A DNA stretch of 63,794 nt, from the NCBI RefSeq assembly GCF_009192945.1, contig NZ_NSET01000034.1, forward strand, positions 1 to 63,794, read 5' to 3'. This stretch comes from Xanthomonas maliensis (GTDB taxonomy: Bacteria; Pseudomonadota; Gammaproteobacteria; Xanthomonadales; Xanthomonadaceae). Positions 56,585 to 63,794 of the stretch are shown piece after piece. Position 1 is the stretch's first letter; the number at the start of each line of letters is the position of its first letter. Made by a program: the position numbers and the translations under genes. The notes under the pieces are model-generated. The model searched no databases and was not told the origin of the DNA. It saw only the letters and a program-made list of their open reading frames with translations.

Positions 56585-57316
56585 ATGAAACTGCTTGCGT
56601 TGGTGATCACCGGTCTTTTGCTCGGTGCTGGCGGATACTGGTGGACGCAGCGTCACACTGACGCGCCCATTGCCGTCACTGCGCCAGCCGCGCCGCGTGC
56701 CGCGCCGACGGCACAGGCCGCGCAGACAGTGTCCACGGAACCCGCATCGGCATCTGCAGCGGCTCCTTCGGCGTCATCAGACGGCATGGCGGATACGCTA
56801 CCCGCCACGCCGGCGCCCGTCACAGCGGACGTCACACCGATCAATAGCGCTCCTTCAACCACTGCAGCGGATGGAGCGGCGTTGTTGATCCCGGTGCAAG
56901 GCGTCGTGCGCGATCAGTTGCAGGACACCTTCACCGATGCCCGCAGCGAAGGGCGGGTCCATGACGCGATCGATATCCTCGCCCCCGCCGGCACGCCGGT
57001 ATTGGCGGTCGCTGACGGTACCATCGAAAAGCTGTTCGACAGCAAACGTGGCGGACTGACGATCTATCAATTCGAACCCAGTGGCCACTACTGTTATTAC
57101 TACGCGCATCTGCAACGCTACGCGGACGGCCTGGCGGAAAAGCAATCGATCCGGCGTGGCCAGGTGATCGGCTATGTCGGCAGCACTGGCAATGCCGACC
57201 CCGGTGCGCCACACCTGCACTTCGAGATCCATCGACTCGGCCCCGAACGCCAATGGTGGAAGGGCGAGGCGCTCAACCCCTATCCCATCCTCCGCGGCGA
57301 CCAATCATTGCCGTGA
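56585..57316 (+). CDS. M23-family peptidase (LytM domain)
   Basis: A 243-residue protein with one N-terminal membrane anchor ([18 protein letters not shown]), then an Ala/Pro/Thr-rich linker (about 25-100). The LytM domain (about 105-240) has [20 protein letters not shown] (zinc His and Asp as H-x3-D) and [11 protein letters not shown] (HxH). It cleaves peptide cross-links in peptidoglycan or activates other hydrolases. All zinc ligands appear present. Two bases after the L,D-transpeptidase stop, so one cuts and the other links the same wall. Confidence 0.9.
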   Translation: MKLLALVITGLLLGAGGYWWTQRHTDAPIAVTAPAAPRAAPTAQAAQTVSTEPASASAAAPSASSDGMADTLPATPAPVTADVTPINSAPSTTAADGAALLIPVQGVVRDQLQDTFTDARSEGRVHDAIDILAPAGTPVLAVADGTIEKLFDSKRGGLTIYQFEPSGHYCYYYAHLQRYADGLAEKQSIRRGQVIGYVGSTGNADPGAPHLHFEIHRLGPERQWWKGEALNPYPILRGDQSLP

Positions 57317-57407
57317 GCGGGTCTGCCGCGGATGCGCCCTAACGGTCCTGCTTGAAGGGCGATGAAGGGCAATGCCGCACTGACTGCGGCGAAGGCTGTC
57401 GACCTGG

Positions 57408-57435
57408 AAGGCGATCGGAAGTCACCGATCGCCTT
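57408..57435. terminator. Bidirectional terminator between convergent genes
   Basis: A perfect 11-base stem (AAGGCGATCGG with its complement) and the 6-base loop AAGTCA. It lies between the M23 gene and the convergent TonB-dependent siderophore receptor. Confidence 0.7.
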
Positions 57436-57449
57436 CGCGCTGGCGTCCA

Positions 57450-59636
57450 TCAGAAGCTGTAGGTGAACGTCAGCATGCCGTTACGTGAGGCGCCCCAGGC
57501 ACCGTAACCGCCATCGATTTGCGCGTAGTACCGCTTGTCGAGCAGATTGTCGAGGTTGAGCTGCACGGAGAACTGCGGCGCGAGACGATAGCGCGCGAAT
57601 GCGCTGACCAATGCGTAGGCACTTTGCTGCGCGGTGCCATAGACCGGGTCGACGTAGTAGATGCGATTCTGCCAGTTCACACCGCCACCGACGGTCAGAT
57701 CGCTCCACGCCCCTTGCGGGGTGTAGCTGCTGAACAGCTTGATCGTGGTGCGTGGCAACTGCTTGTTGATCGACACGCCATCGGCATCGCGGGCCGTGTA
57801 ATGCGAGGCGCCGAAGGTGGCATTCCAGCCCTGGGTCAGACGCCCGGACAGCTCGAAATCGAACCCTTTGCTGACCACACCATTGGCGGCCTCGTACGCA
57901 GACTCGCTGCTGCCCGGGACGAAGCTACCCGTCAGCACGCCCAGATTGTCCTGCTCGATGCGGAACAGCGACAACGAACCATTGAGTTGATCGTCGAACC
58001 AGGCCGCCTTGACACCGGCTTCGTACGCTTTCCCGGTCAACGGCTCGAGGAACCCGCCACTGGCGTTGCGCCGCGTCTGCGGATTGAAGATCTCGGTGTA
58101 ACTGGCATAGGTCGACCACACGTCATTCAGCGCGTACACCAGCCCGGCATACGGGGTGACGTCGTGCTGGCGGTTGGCGAAGGGCAGCAACTGCTGCGCG
58201 GTGAAGTCGAAGTTGTTGCCGTCGATCCGCCAGTCGGTATAACGCGCACCCAACAGCAACTTCAACGGATCGGCCAGCGACAAGCGCGCAGCCACATAGG
58301 CCGCCTTTTGCTTGATGGTGCCTTCGCTCTGCACCGACAATGGGCTCCAGTTGGGCTCCGGATAGGCGCCGTTCCAGCCAAAGTAGGTGTCCAGCGGGGC
58401 CGGAAAATCAAAGGTGCCGTTGTTGACGTACTCGCGGCGGTTGTAGCTGACGCCGGCCACCAGCTGATGTTCGCGACCGAACAGCTGGAATGGACCCTCG
58501 GCGTAGGCATCGGCGCCGTCGGCCTTGCGCTCGGTCATGTAGTTGCCCGAGTACGGCACCACGCCACCGCCGGTGACGCGATCGAAACCGTAGATCGTAT
58601 AGAACGGATAGAACAAGTGATTCGCCGCGTCGGTTTTCTCGTGACTGACGTTGGCCTTGAGGCTCCAGCCATTGTCGAAACTCTGCTGCAGGCTGGCGAA
58701 GGTGCGCTGCAAGCGGGTATCCCAGAAGGTCCAGTCGGCTGCCGGATTGAACGAGCGAGCATAATCGGTACGGGTACCGTCGCTGTAGAACAATGGGAAT
58801 CCGCCCCAGGTAACGTCGTTGGATTCCTTCTTCTGGTATTCGTAGCCCACGCTCAGCAAGGTGCTGTCGGTGAGATCGGCATCGATGATCGCCGAGCCGA
58901 TCTTCTTGCGCAGCGTGTAGCGGTCCATGTCCGACTCGCCATCCTGATAGACGCCGACCACCCGCGCGCGCACGTTGCCGCTGGGACTCAACGGCACGGT
59001 CACGTCGGCCACGCTACGGGTCTTGTTGAAGTCGCCACCGCCGACCGCGACGGTACCGGTGAAGTCGCGGCTCACCGCATGCTTGCGCACCAGGTTGATC
59101 GAAGCCGACGGGTTGCCCGACCCGGTCAGCAGACCGGTGGCACCGCGCACCACTTCGACCCGGTCGTAAAGCGCCAGATCCAGCGCCGAGTCGCCATAAC
59201 TCCAGGCCTGCTCCATGTACACCGGGATGCCATCGAATTGGTAGTTGTCGATGTAGAAACCGCGCGCATAGAAGTCCAGCCGCTCGCTATCGTTTTGCGA
59301 GGCCGAAATGCCGGTGACGTTGTTGAGGACATCGCCGATGCTCTGCAGGTTCTGGTCGTCCATGCGCTCGCGGGTGACGACCGTGACCGATTGGGGAATC
59401 TCGCTCAGCGCCAGGTTCATGCGCGTACCGGCCGAGGTCTTCTCCACCGTATAGCCCTTGACCTGCTCGCCCTGCACGTTGAGCCGGTCCAGCGTCGTGA
59501 CCTGGGGCTCACCGGCTGGCGATTCAGCCATCGCCTGTCCTGCCGTCAAGCCACACAGGCTGAGCAGGACCGCTTGCGACAGCGCGCGCGGGCGCCCTGC
59601 AATGGGAAGGAGACGCATTACGGTGGGACGGTTCAT
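57450..59636 (-). CDS. TonB-dependent siderophore receptor
   Basis: A 728-residue outer-membrane receptor for ferric siderophores. The signal peptide ends QAMAE near residue 38. The plug has SEIPQSVTVVTRERMDDQ, GDVLNNVTGIS, GFYIDNYQFDGIPVY and YDRVEVVRGATGLLTGSGNP, the usual siderophore-receptor wording. The barrel ends in NGMLTFTYSF with terminal Phe. No STN domain. ATG 59636 follows a GGAGCT site; an in-frame codon ten residues earlier is unlikely. A Fur box lies about 100 bases upstream. The siderophore is not known. Confidence 0.93.
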   Translation of the reverse strand: MNRPTVMRLLPIAGRPRALSQAVLLSLCGLTAGQAMAESPAGEPQVTTLDRLNVQGEQVKGYTVEKTSAGTRMNLALSEIPQSVTVVTRERMDDQNLQSIGDVLNNVTGISASQNDSERLDFYARGFYIDNYQFDGIPVYMEQAWSYGDSALDLALYDRVEVVRGATGLLTGSGNPSASINLVRKHAVSRDFTGTVAVGGGDFNKTRSVADVTVPLSPSGNVRARVVGVYQDGESDMDRYTLRKKIGSAIIDADLTDSTLLSVGYEYQKKESNDVTWGGFPLFYSDGTRTDYARSFNPAADWTFWDTRLQRTFASLQQSFDNGWSLKANVSHEKTDAANHLFYPFYTIYGFDRVTGGGVVPYSGNYMTERKADGADAYAEGPFQLFGREHQLVAGVSYNRREYVNNGTFDFPAPLDTYFGWNGAYPEPNWSPLSVQSEGTIKQKAAYVAARLSLADPLKLLLGARYTDWRIDGNNFDFTAQQLLPFANRQHDVTPYAGLVYALNDVWSTYASYTEIFNPQTRRNASGGFLEPLTGKAYEAGVKAAWFDDQLNGSLSLFRIEQDNLGVLTGSFVPGSSESAYEAANGVVSKGFDFELSGRLTQGWNATFGASHYTARDADGVSINKQLPRTTIKLFSSYTPQGAWSDLTVGGGVNWQNRIYYVDPVYGTAQQSAYALVSAFARYRLAPQFSVQLNLDNLLDKRYYAQIDGGYGAWGASRNGMLTFTYSF

Positions 59637-59734
59637 CACAGCTCCAGCACGGACAGTCGAGGGCAAGCCGTCAGGTCTGGGCGCGACGGCGAACGAGGGG
59701 GATCCGCCACGCAGCCGTGGCAGCGCACCATTTT

Positions 59735-59753
59735 AATGGGAATGATTCACATT
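59735..59753. promoter_or_regulatory. Fur box upstream of the siderophore receptor
   Basis: The 19 bases AATGGGAATGATTCACATT match an AATGAGAATGATTCTCATT-type Fur dyad at 17 of 19 positions. About 100 bases before the receptor start on the minus strand. Iron-repressed expression is expected. Confidence 0.8.
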
Positions 59754-60019
59754 TTAAATAGGCGTTCCACATCAGGACCGATGTGACCGAAGCGAACGCC
59801 ACCGGAATGACTGCGGAAGCGTCCTGGCACGAACCGATGTTGTGCGGCCTTTGACATCAACAGTCGACTGGCTGGCGCCTCTGGCAAACCGTCGTTGGAT
59901 AAACGCAGACGACGCCGAACCGTCACATCGACCAGCGACATCGGTGCGTGATCGCCAAGAGCTGCCAGAACGGAGTTGCAGTGCAGACCTGGTGCGCGCT
60001 TCGAAGGGCTCACCCCATC

Positions 60020-60047
60020 AAAAACGCCGGCTTTCGCCGGCGTTTTT
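60020..60047. terminator. Intrinsic terminator after transketolase
   Basis: The 12-base arms AAAAACGCCGGC / GCCGGCGTTTTT flank the loop TTTC, with U tracts on both strands. It begins about 20 bases past the tkt stop; it can also act rightwards. Confidence 0.9.
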
Positions 60048-60067
60048 CTTCCTGACCGACTGCGCCG

Positions 60068-62068
60068 TTACAACGCCTTGGCCGCGTCCACCACGTGGTC
60101 GGTCGTGATCTTGAAGTAGGCGTACAGCTGATCGGCCGGTGCCGATGCACCGAAGCTGTCCATCCCGACCACCGCGCCATCCAGGCCGACGTACTTGCGC
60201 CAGAAATCGGTCACGCCCGCTTCCACCGCCACGCGCTTGCGCACCGACTTCGGCAGCACCGATTCGCGGTAAGCCGCATCCTGGCGATCGAACACGTCGG
60301 TGGAAGGCATCGATACCACGCGCGTCTTCAAACCGGCCGCGTCCAGCGTCTTCTTCGCTTCTACCGCCAGACCAACTTCCGAACCGGTGCCGATCAGGAT
60401 CACGTCCGGCGCGCCGCCCTCGGCATCGGCCAGCACATAGCCGCCGCGCTCGATCAGCTTCAGCTGCTCGGCGCTGCGCGGCTGGTGCGGCAGGTTCTGG
60501 CGGCTGAACACCAGGCAGCTCGGGCCGTCCTTGCGCGTGATGGCGGCCTTCCAGCTCACCGCCGATTCCACCGCGTCGGCCGGACGCCAGACATCGTTAT
60601 TGGGGATGTAGCGCAGTGAGGCCAGGTGTTCCACCGGCTGATGGGTCGGGCCATCCTCGCCCAGGCCGATCGAGTCGTGGGTGTACACGTGGATGGCATG
60701 TGCCGGGTTCAATGCACTCATGCGCACGCCGTTGCGGGCATAGTCGCTGAACACCAGGAAGGTGGCATCGAAGGGAATGAAGCCGCCATGCAGCGCCAGG
60801 CCATTGGCAATGGCGGTCATGCCGAACTCGCGCACGCCGTAATACACATAGTTGGCGTTCGGGTCATCGGTGGCGACCGACTTGCTGGCCTTCCACAGCG
60901 TCAGATTGGAATGAGCCAGATCGGCCGAGCCGCCGATCAACTCAGGCAGCAACGGCGCGAAGGCCTCGATCGTCAGCTGCGAGGCCTTGCGCGAGGCGAT
61001 CGTCTGGCCTTCTTCCTGCGCCTTGGCGATGTAGGCATCGGCCTTGGCGATGAAGTCGGACGGCAGCTCGCCATGCGAGCGGCGCGTCAGTTCCTCGGCT
61101 TCGCTGGCGTACTGCTTGGCGTACTTGTCGAACAGCTGCTCCCACTCGGCCTGGCGCAACTTGCCACTGCCATTGGCACGCCAGCCGGCGTAGATCTCTT
61201 CCGGAATCTCGAATGGGCCATACGGCCATTGCAGCGCCTTGCGCGCGCCTTCCAGCTCGTCCTTGCCCAGCGGCGCGCCGTGCGAAGACTCCTTGCCGGC
61301 CTTGGTCGGTGCACCGAAGCCGATCTTGGTGCGGCAGCAGATCAGCGTCGGCTTGTCGCTGTTGTCCAGCGCTGCCTCGATGGCGGCCTTGATCTTCTCG
61401 GCGTCGTGGCCGTCGACATCGCGAATGACGTGCCAGCCATAGGCTTCGAAGCGCGCCGGCGTGTTATCGCTGAACCAGCCGGCGGTATTGCCGTCGATGG
61501 AAATCTCGTTGTTGTCCCAGAACGCGACCAGTTTGCCCAGGCCCCAGGTCCCGGCCAGCGAGGCGGCCTCGTGCGAGATGCCTTCCATCATGCAGCCGTC
61601 GCCCATGAACACCCAGGTCCGATGGTCGACGACCTGCAGCTCCGGACGGTTGTAGCGTTGCGCCAGCAGCTTCTCTGCCAGGGCGAAGCCGACCGCATTG
61701 GCGAAGCCCTGCCCCAGCGGACCGGTGGTGGTCTCCACGCCCGGGGTCTCGCTGCGCTCGGGATGCCCGGCGGTCTTGCTGTGCAGCTGGCGGAACTGCT
61801 TGAGCTGCTCGATCGGCAGGTCGTAGCCGGACAGGTGCAGCAGCGCGTACTGCAGCATCGACCCGTGCCCGTTGGACAGCACGAAACGGTCGCGGTTGAA
61901 CCACTGCGGGTTGTTGGGGTTGTGCCGCAGATAGTCGTTCCACAGCACTTCGGCGATATCGGCCATGCCCATGGGCATGCCGGGATGGCCGGACTTGGCG
62001 GCTTCGACCGCATCGGCGGCGAGAAAACGGATGGCGTTGGCCAGCTGGCGGCGGGTAGGCTGGGTCAT
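60068..62068 (-). CDS. tkt: Transketolase
   Basis: A 666-residue thiamine-diphosphate enzyme of the pentose phosphate pathway, moving two-carbon units between sugar phosphates. It has [20 protein letters not shown] at the start, [18 protein letters not shown], the ThDP motif [18 protein letters not shown], the middle domain with [20 protein letters not shown], and [20 protein letters not shown]. Full length. Monocistronic between a strong terminator downstream and a repeat-containing gap upstream. Confidence 0.97.
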   Translation of the reverse strand: MTQPTRRQLANAIRFLAADAVEAAKSGHPGMPMGMADIAEVLWNDYLRHNPNNPQWFNRDRFVLSNGHGSMLQYALLHLSGYDLPIEQLKQFRQLHSKTAGHPERSETPGVETTTGPLGQGFANAVGFALAEKLLAQRYNRPELQVVDHRTWVFMGDGCMMEGISHEAASLAGTWGLGKLVAFWDNNEISIDGNTAGWFSDNTPARFEAYGWHVIRDVDGHDAEKIKAAIEAALDNSDKPTLICCRTKIGFGAPTKAGKESSHGAPLGKDELEGARKALQWPYGPFEIPEEIYAGWRANGSGKLRQAEWEQLFDKYAKQYASEAEELTRRSHGELPSDFIAKADAYIAKAQEEGQTIASRKASQLTIEAFAPLLPELIGGSADLAHSNLTLWKASKSVATDDPNANYVYYGVREFGMTAIANGLALHGGFIPFDATFLVFSDYARNGVRMSALNPAHAIHVYTHDSIGLGEDGPTHQPVEHLASLRYIPNNDVWRPADAVESAVSWKAAITRKDGPSCLVFSRQNLPHQPRSAEQLKLIERGGYVLADAEGGAPDVILIGTGSEVGLAVEAKKTLDAAGLKTRVVSMPSTDVFDRQDAAYRESVLPKSVRKRVAVEAGVTDFWRKYVGLDGAVVGMDSFGASAPADQLYAYFKITTDHVVDAAKAL

Positions 62069-62380
62069 GAGCGTCTATGGAAGCGGAGGGGACACCGCAG
62101 GGAGCGGAGTCCCGTATTGTCCCACAGAGCATGTGACTGGGGTCGGGCGTGCAAGGGCCGGGACCCGGGACCCGGGACCCGGGACCGAAAGCATCGCCTG
62201 ACGTGATTGCGCGTCAAGCGGCCTTCGGGCTCAGTCCCTTCGCGCTCGTAGAAACGCTGCGCGCCAAGGGCGTTTCCATTACAGCAACGCGGCTTTGCGA
62301 CCTTGCCGGAGCTGGGTCAGGGTCCGGCAAGCATCTCCGCGCGCAATTGAATCCAAAAAACCGCAGCGTGCCTTCGCTCT
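62069..62380. other. Intergenic region upstream of tkt
   Basis: 312 bases between the symporter gene end and tkt. It holds the left member of a GGGACCC repeat pair at 62155-62186 and, presumably, the tkt promoter. No small gene is supported. Confidence 0.45.
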
Positions 62381-62433
62381 CTACCCTGCAGCCTGCGCTT
62401 TTCCGGGTCCCGGGTCCCGGGCCCCGGGTCCCG
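62155..62433. repeat. Inverted pair of GGGACCC repeats near the symporter end
   Basis: The left member (62155-62186) is intergenic; the right member (62403-62433) lies inside the last codons of the symporter gene. Orientation again is A-type left and T-type right, about 216 bases apart. The third such pair in the window. Confidence 0.75.
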
Positions 62434-63718
62434 CCGCTCCCGTCCCCGGCTCTCCCTTCGCGACCAGCGTCGTCAACGCCAGATCCCCCGTGACATTGAG
62501 CGCGGTGCGACACATGTCGAGGAAATGATTGACGCCGAGGATCATGCCGATGCCGACCGGGTTGACGCCCACCATCGCGCAGATCAGCGCCACCACCGGC
62601 AGCGAGCCGGACGGCACGCCTGCGGTGCCGATACCGCCGAGGATGCAGACCGCCATCACCATGCACTGCTGGCCAATACCGAGCTCAACGCCGAAGAATT
62701 GCGCCAGGAAAATCACCGTCACGCCCTCGAACAGGGCGGTGCCGTTCTGGTTGGCGGTAGCGCCCACCGTCAGCACGAAGCGCGACACCCGCGGCGGTAG
62801 TCCCATCTCGTCGGCGACCCGCAGCGCGGTCGGCAGGGTGGCATTGCTGGAGGCGGTGGAGAACGCCATCAGCGTCGCCTCCTGGGTCTGGCGGAAGAAC
62901 GCCAGCGGCGAACGGCCGGCGAAGCGCACCGCCAGGCCGTAAGTCACCACCATATGCAGGCCGAGCGCCAGCACCACCACGCCAACGTAGGCGCCGAGGC
63001 GGATCAACAGGTCCAGACCGAACAGTGCCGCCAGGTTGAACATGAAGCAGGCCACGGCATACGGCGCCAGCCGGATGACCAGCCCGATCAGGGTCATCGA
63101 GATCTCGAACACGCCTTCGATCGCCTGCTTGAGCGTGGCCACCTTCTCCTCGGGCGACAGCACCATGCCGACGCCGAACATCACCGCAAAGAACATCAGC
63201 GACAGGATCGCGCCATTGTTGGAAGCGGCCTCGACCACGTTGTTGGGGACGATCGACAGCAGCATGTCCAAGCCCTGTGGTTGCTCACCGGAGCTGGAAA
63301 TGATCTCGCGGCTGCGCTCGCTGTTGTCCTGGATCAATTGGCTCGCCAGCTGGGGATCCACGCCCGCACCCGGCTTCAGCACGTTCACCAGTACCAGCCC
63401 CAACAGCACCGCCACGCCCGACAGCACGACCGTATAGCCCAGCGTGCGCCAACCCACCCGCCCCAACGCGCGGATATCGCCCATCTCGGCAATGCCGACC
63501 ACCAGCGCCGAAAACAGCAGCGGCACGATCAGCATGAAGATGAGATTGAGGAAGACCTTGGAGAACGGAGTGGTGACGTAGGTCGTCAGCACGCGGACCC
63601 AGTCGGCCTCGGGAGCGGCGAGGAAATAGACCGCCAATCCCAGCAGCAAGCCGACAGCAAAGCCAATCCCCATCTTCCAATGCAGGGGCATGCCGGGGCG
63701 AGGTGAGGATGCGGTCAT
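62381..63718 (-). CDS. Dicarboxylate/amino acid:cation symporter (DAACS family)
   Basis: A 445-residue membrane transporter of the GltP/DctA family with about eight helices and re-entrant loops. It has YVTTPFSKVFLNLIFMLIVP, the serine-rich region ATLMAFSTASSNATLPTALR, FVLTVGATANQNGTALFEGV (cation and substrate site) and SGSLPVVALICAMVGVNPVG. It takes up dicarboxylates or acidic amino acids with sodium or protons; which one is unclear. ATG 63718 is chosen as the family start over an upstream in-frame codon. The last 20 or so residues (AAGPGARDPGPGK) are coded by a GGGACCC repeat, not by family sequence. Confidence 0.92.
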   Translation of the reverse strand: MTASSPRPGMPLHWKMGIGFAVGLLLGLAVYFLAAPEADWVRVLTTYVTTPFSKVFLNLIFMLIVPLLFSALVVGIAEMGDIRALGRVGWRTLGYTVVLSGVAVLLGLVLVNVLKPGAGVDPQLASQLIQDNSERSREIISSSGEQPQGLDMLLSIVPNNVVEAASNNGAILSLMFFAVMFGVGMVLSPEEKVATLKQAIEGVFEISMTLIGLVIRLAPYAVACFMFNLAALFGLDLLIRLGAYVGVVVLALGLHMVVTYGLAVRFAGRSPLAFFRQTQEATLMAFSTASSNATLPTALRVADEMGLPPRVSRFVLTVGATANQNGTALFEGVTVIFLAQFFGVELGIGQQCMVMAVCILGGIGTAGVPSGSLPVVALICAMVGVNPVGIGMILGVNHFLDMCRTALNVTGDLALTTLVAKGEPGTGAAGPGARDPGPGKAQAAG

Positions 63719-63794
63719 GAAGAGGCCTTGAGGTGGACGCAAAGGCCGGAGCTTAACAAACGCGATCAGCGTGACCACCCGCGGCCAGGCGGCC

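Overview
The window is high-GC chromosomal DNA of a gammaproteobacterium in the Xanthomonadaceae, most likely Xanthomonas. Supporting signs are dense GC-rich coding, a fused cysNC gene, a TonB-dependent receptor of the Xanthomonas/Caulobacter type, and a class I aldolase beside pyk and pgk. The species cannot be named from sequence alone. No rRNA, tRNA, CRISPR array, intact insertion sequence or prophage was seen.

Region 1 (1-11420, minus strand) is an orphan type VI secretion (T6SS) effector island with no structural T6SS genes. In transcription order it holds: full-length vgrG; a DUF4123-type adaptor; two tandem, almost identical immunity-type lipoproteins; a Tle1-like (DUF2235) lipase; a decayed ORF; a lipoprotein gene broken by a stop codon; an intact relative of that lipoprotein; a second Tle1-like lipase; and a 3' fragment of a second vgrG. 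Neighbouring genes overlap by 1 to 8 bases almost throughout. The two vgrG copies form a direct repeat of about 1.1 kb that brackets the cassette.

Region 2 (11657-15843, minus) is a two-gene RND efflux pump (membrane fusion protein and permease) without an outer-membrane channel gene.

Region 3 (15963-29020) is an assimilatory sulfate reduction and cysteine synthesis cluster. cysD-cysNC diverges from cysJ-cysI-cysH. A GAF-domain histidine kinase follows, then cysB diverging from cysG-cysK. Together these take sulfate through APS, PAPS, sulfite and sulfide to cysteine, with CysG working towards the siroheme of CysI. The CysG here lacks the usual central chelatase segment. GC-rich GGGACCC repeats sit inside the 5' end of cysNC and between cysJ and cysI.

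Region 4 (29153-41019) carries an isoprenylcysteine-methyltransferase-like membrane protein and a macrodomain protein, then central carbon genes: fba, pyk, a HAD phosphatase coupled to pgk, and gap. A large DUF2339 membrane protein and two small secreted proteins lie between. tkt at 60068 belongs to the same theme.

Region 5 (41547-57316) is mixed: an OmpW-type porin, S1/P1 nuclease, ETHE1-like metallo-beta-lactamase-fold protein, modABC with a short ModC, a flavin-reductase-like protein, a MITE-like inverted repeat, a BlaI / M56-TonB / lipoprotein operon with operator-like dyads, acetyl-CoA hydrolase/transferase, a PI-PLC-like protein next to a TonB-dependent receptor, and an L,D-transpeptidase next to an M23 peptidase.

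Region 6 (57450-63718, minus) has a TonB-dependent siderophore receptor behind a clear Fur box, transketolase, and a dicarboxylate/amino acid:cation symporter whose C-terminus is encoded by another GGGACCC repeat.

The most notable observations are the repeat-bracketed lipase/immunity cassette with duplicated and broken immunity genes, the inverted GGGACCC repeat pairs that have been read into proteins, and the CysG without its chelatase segment.
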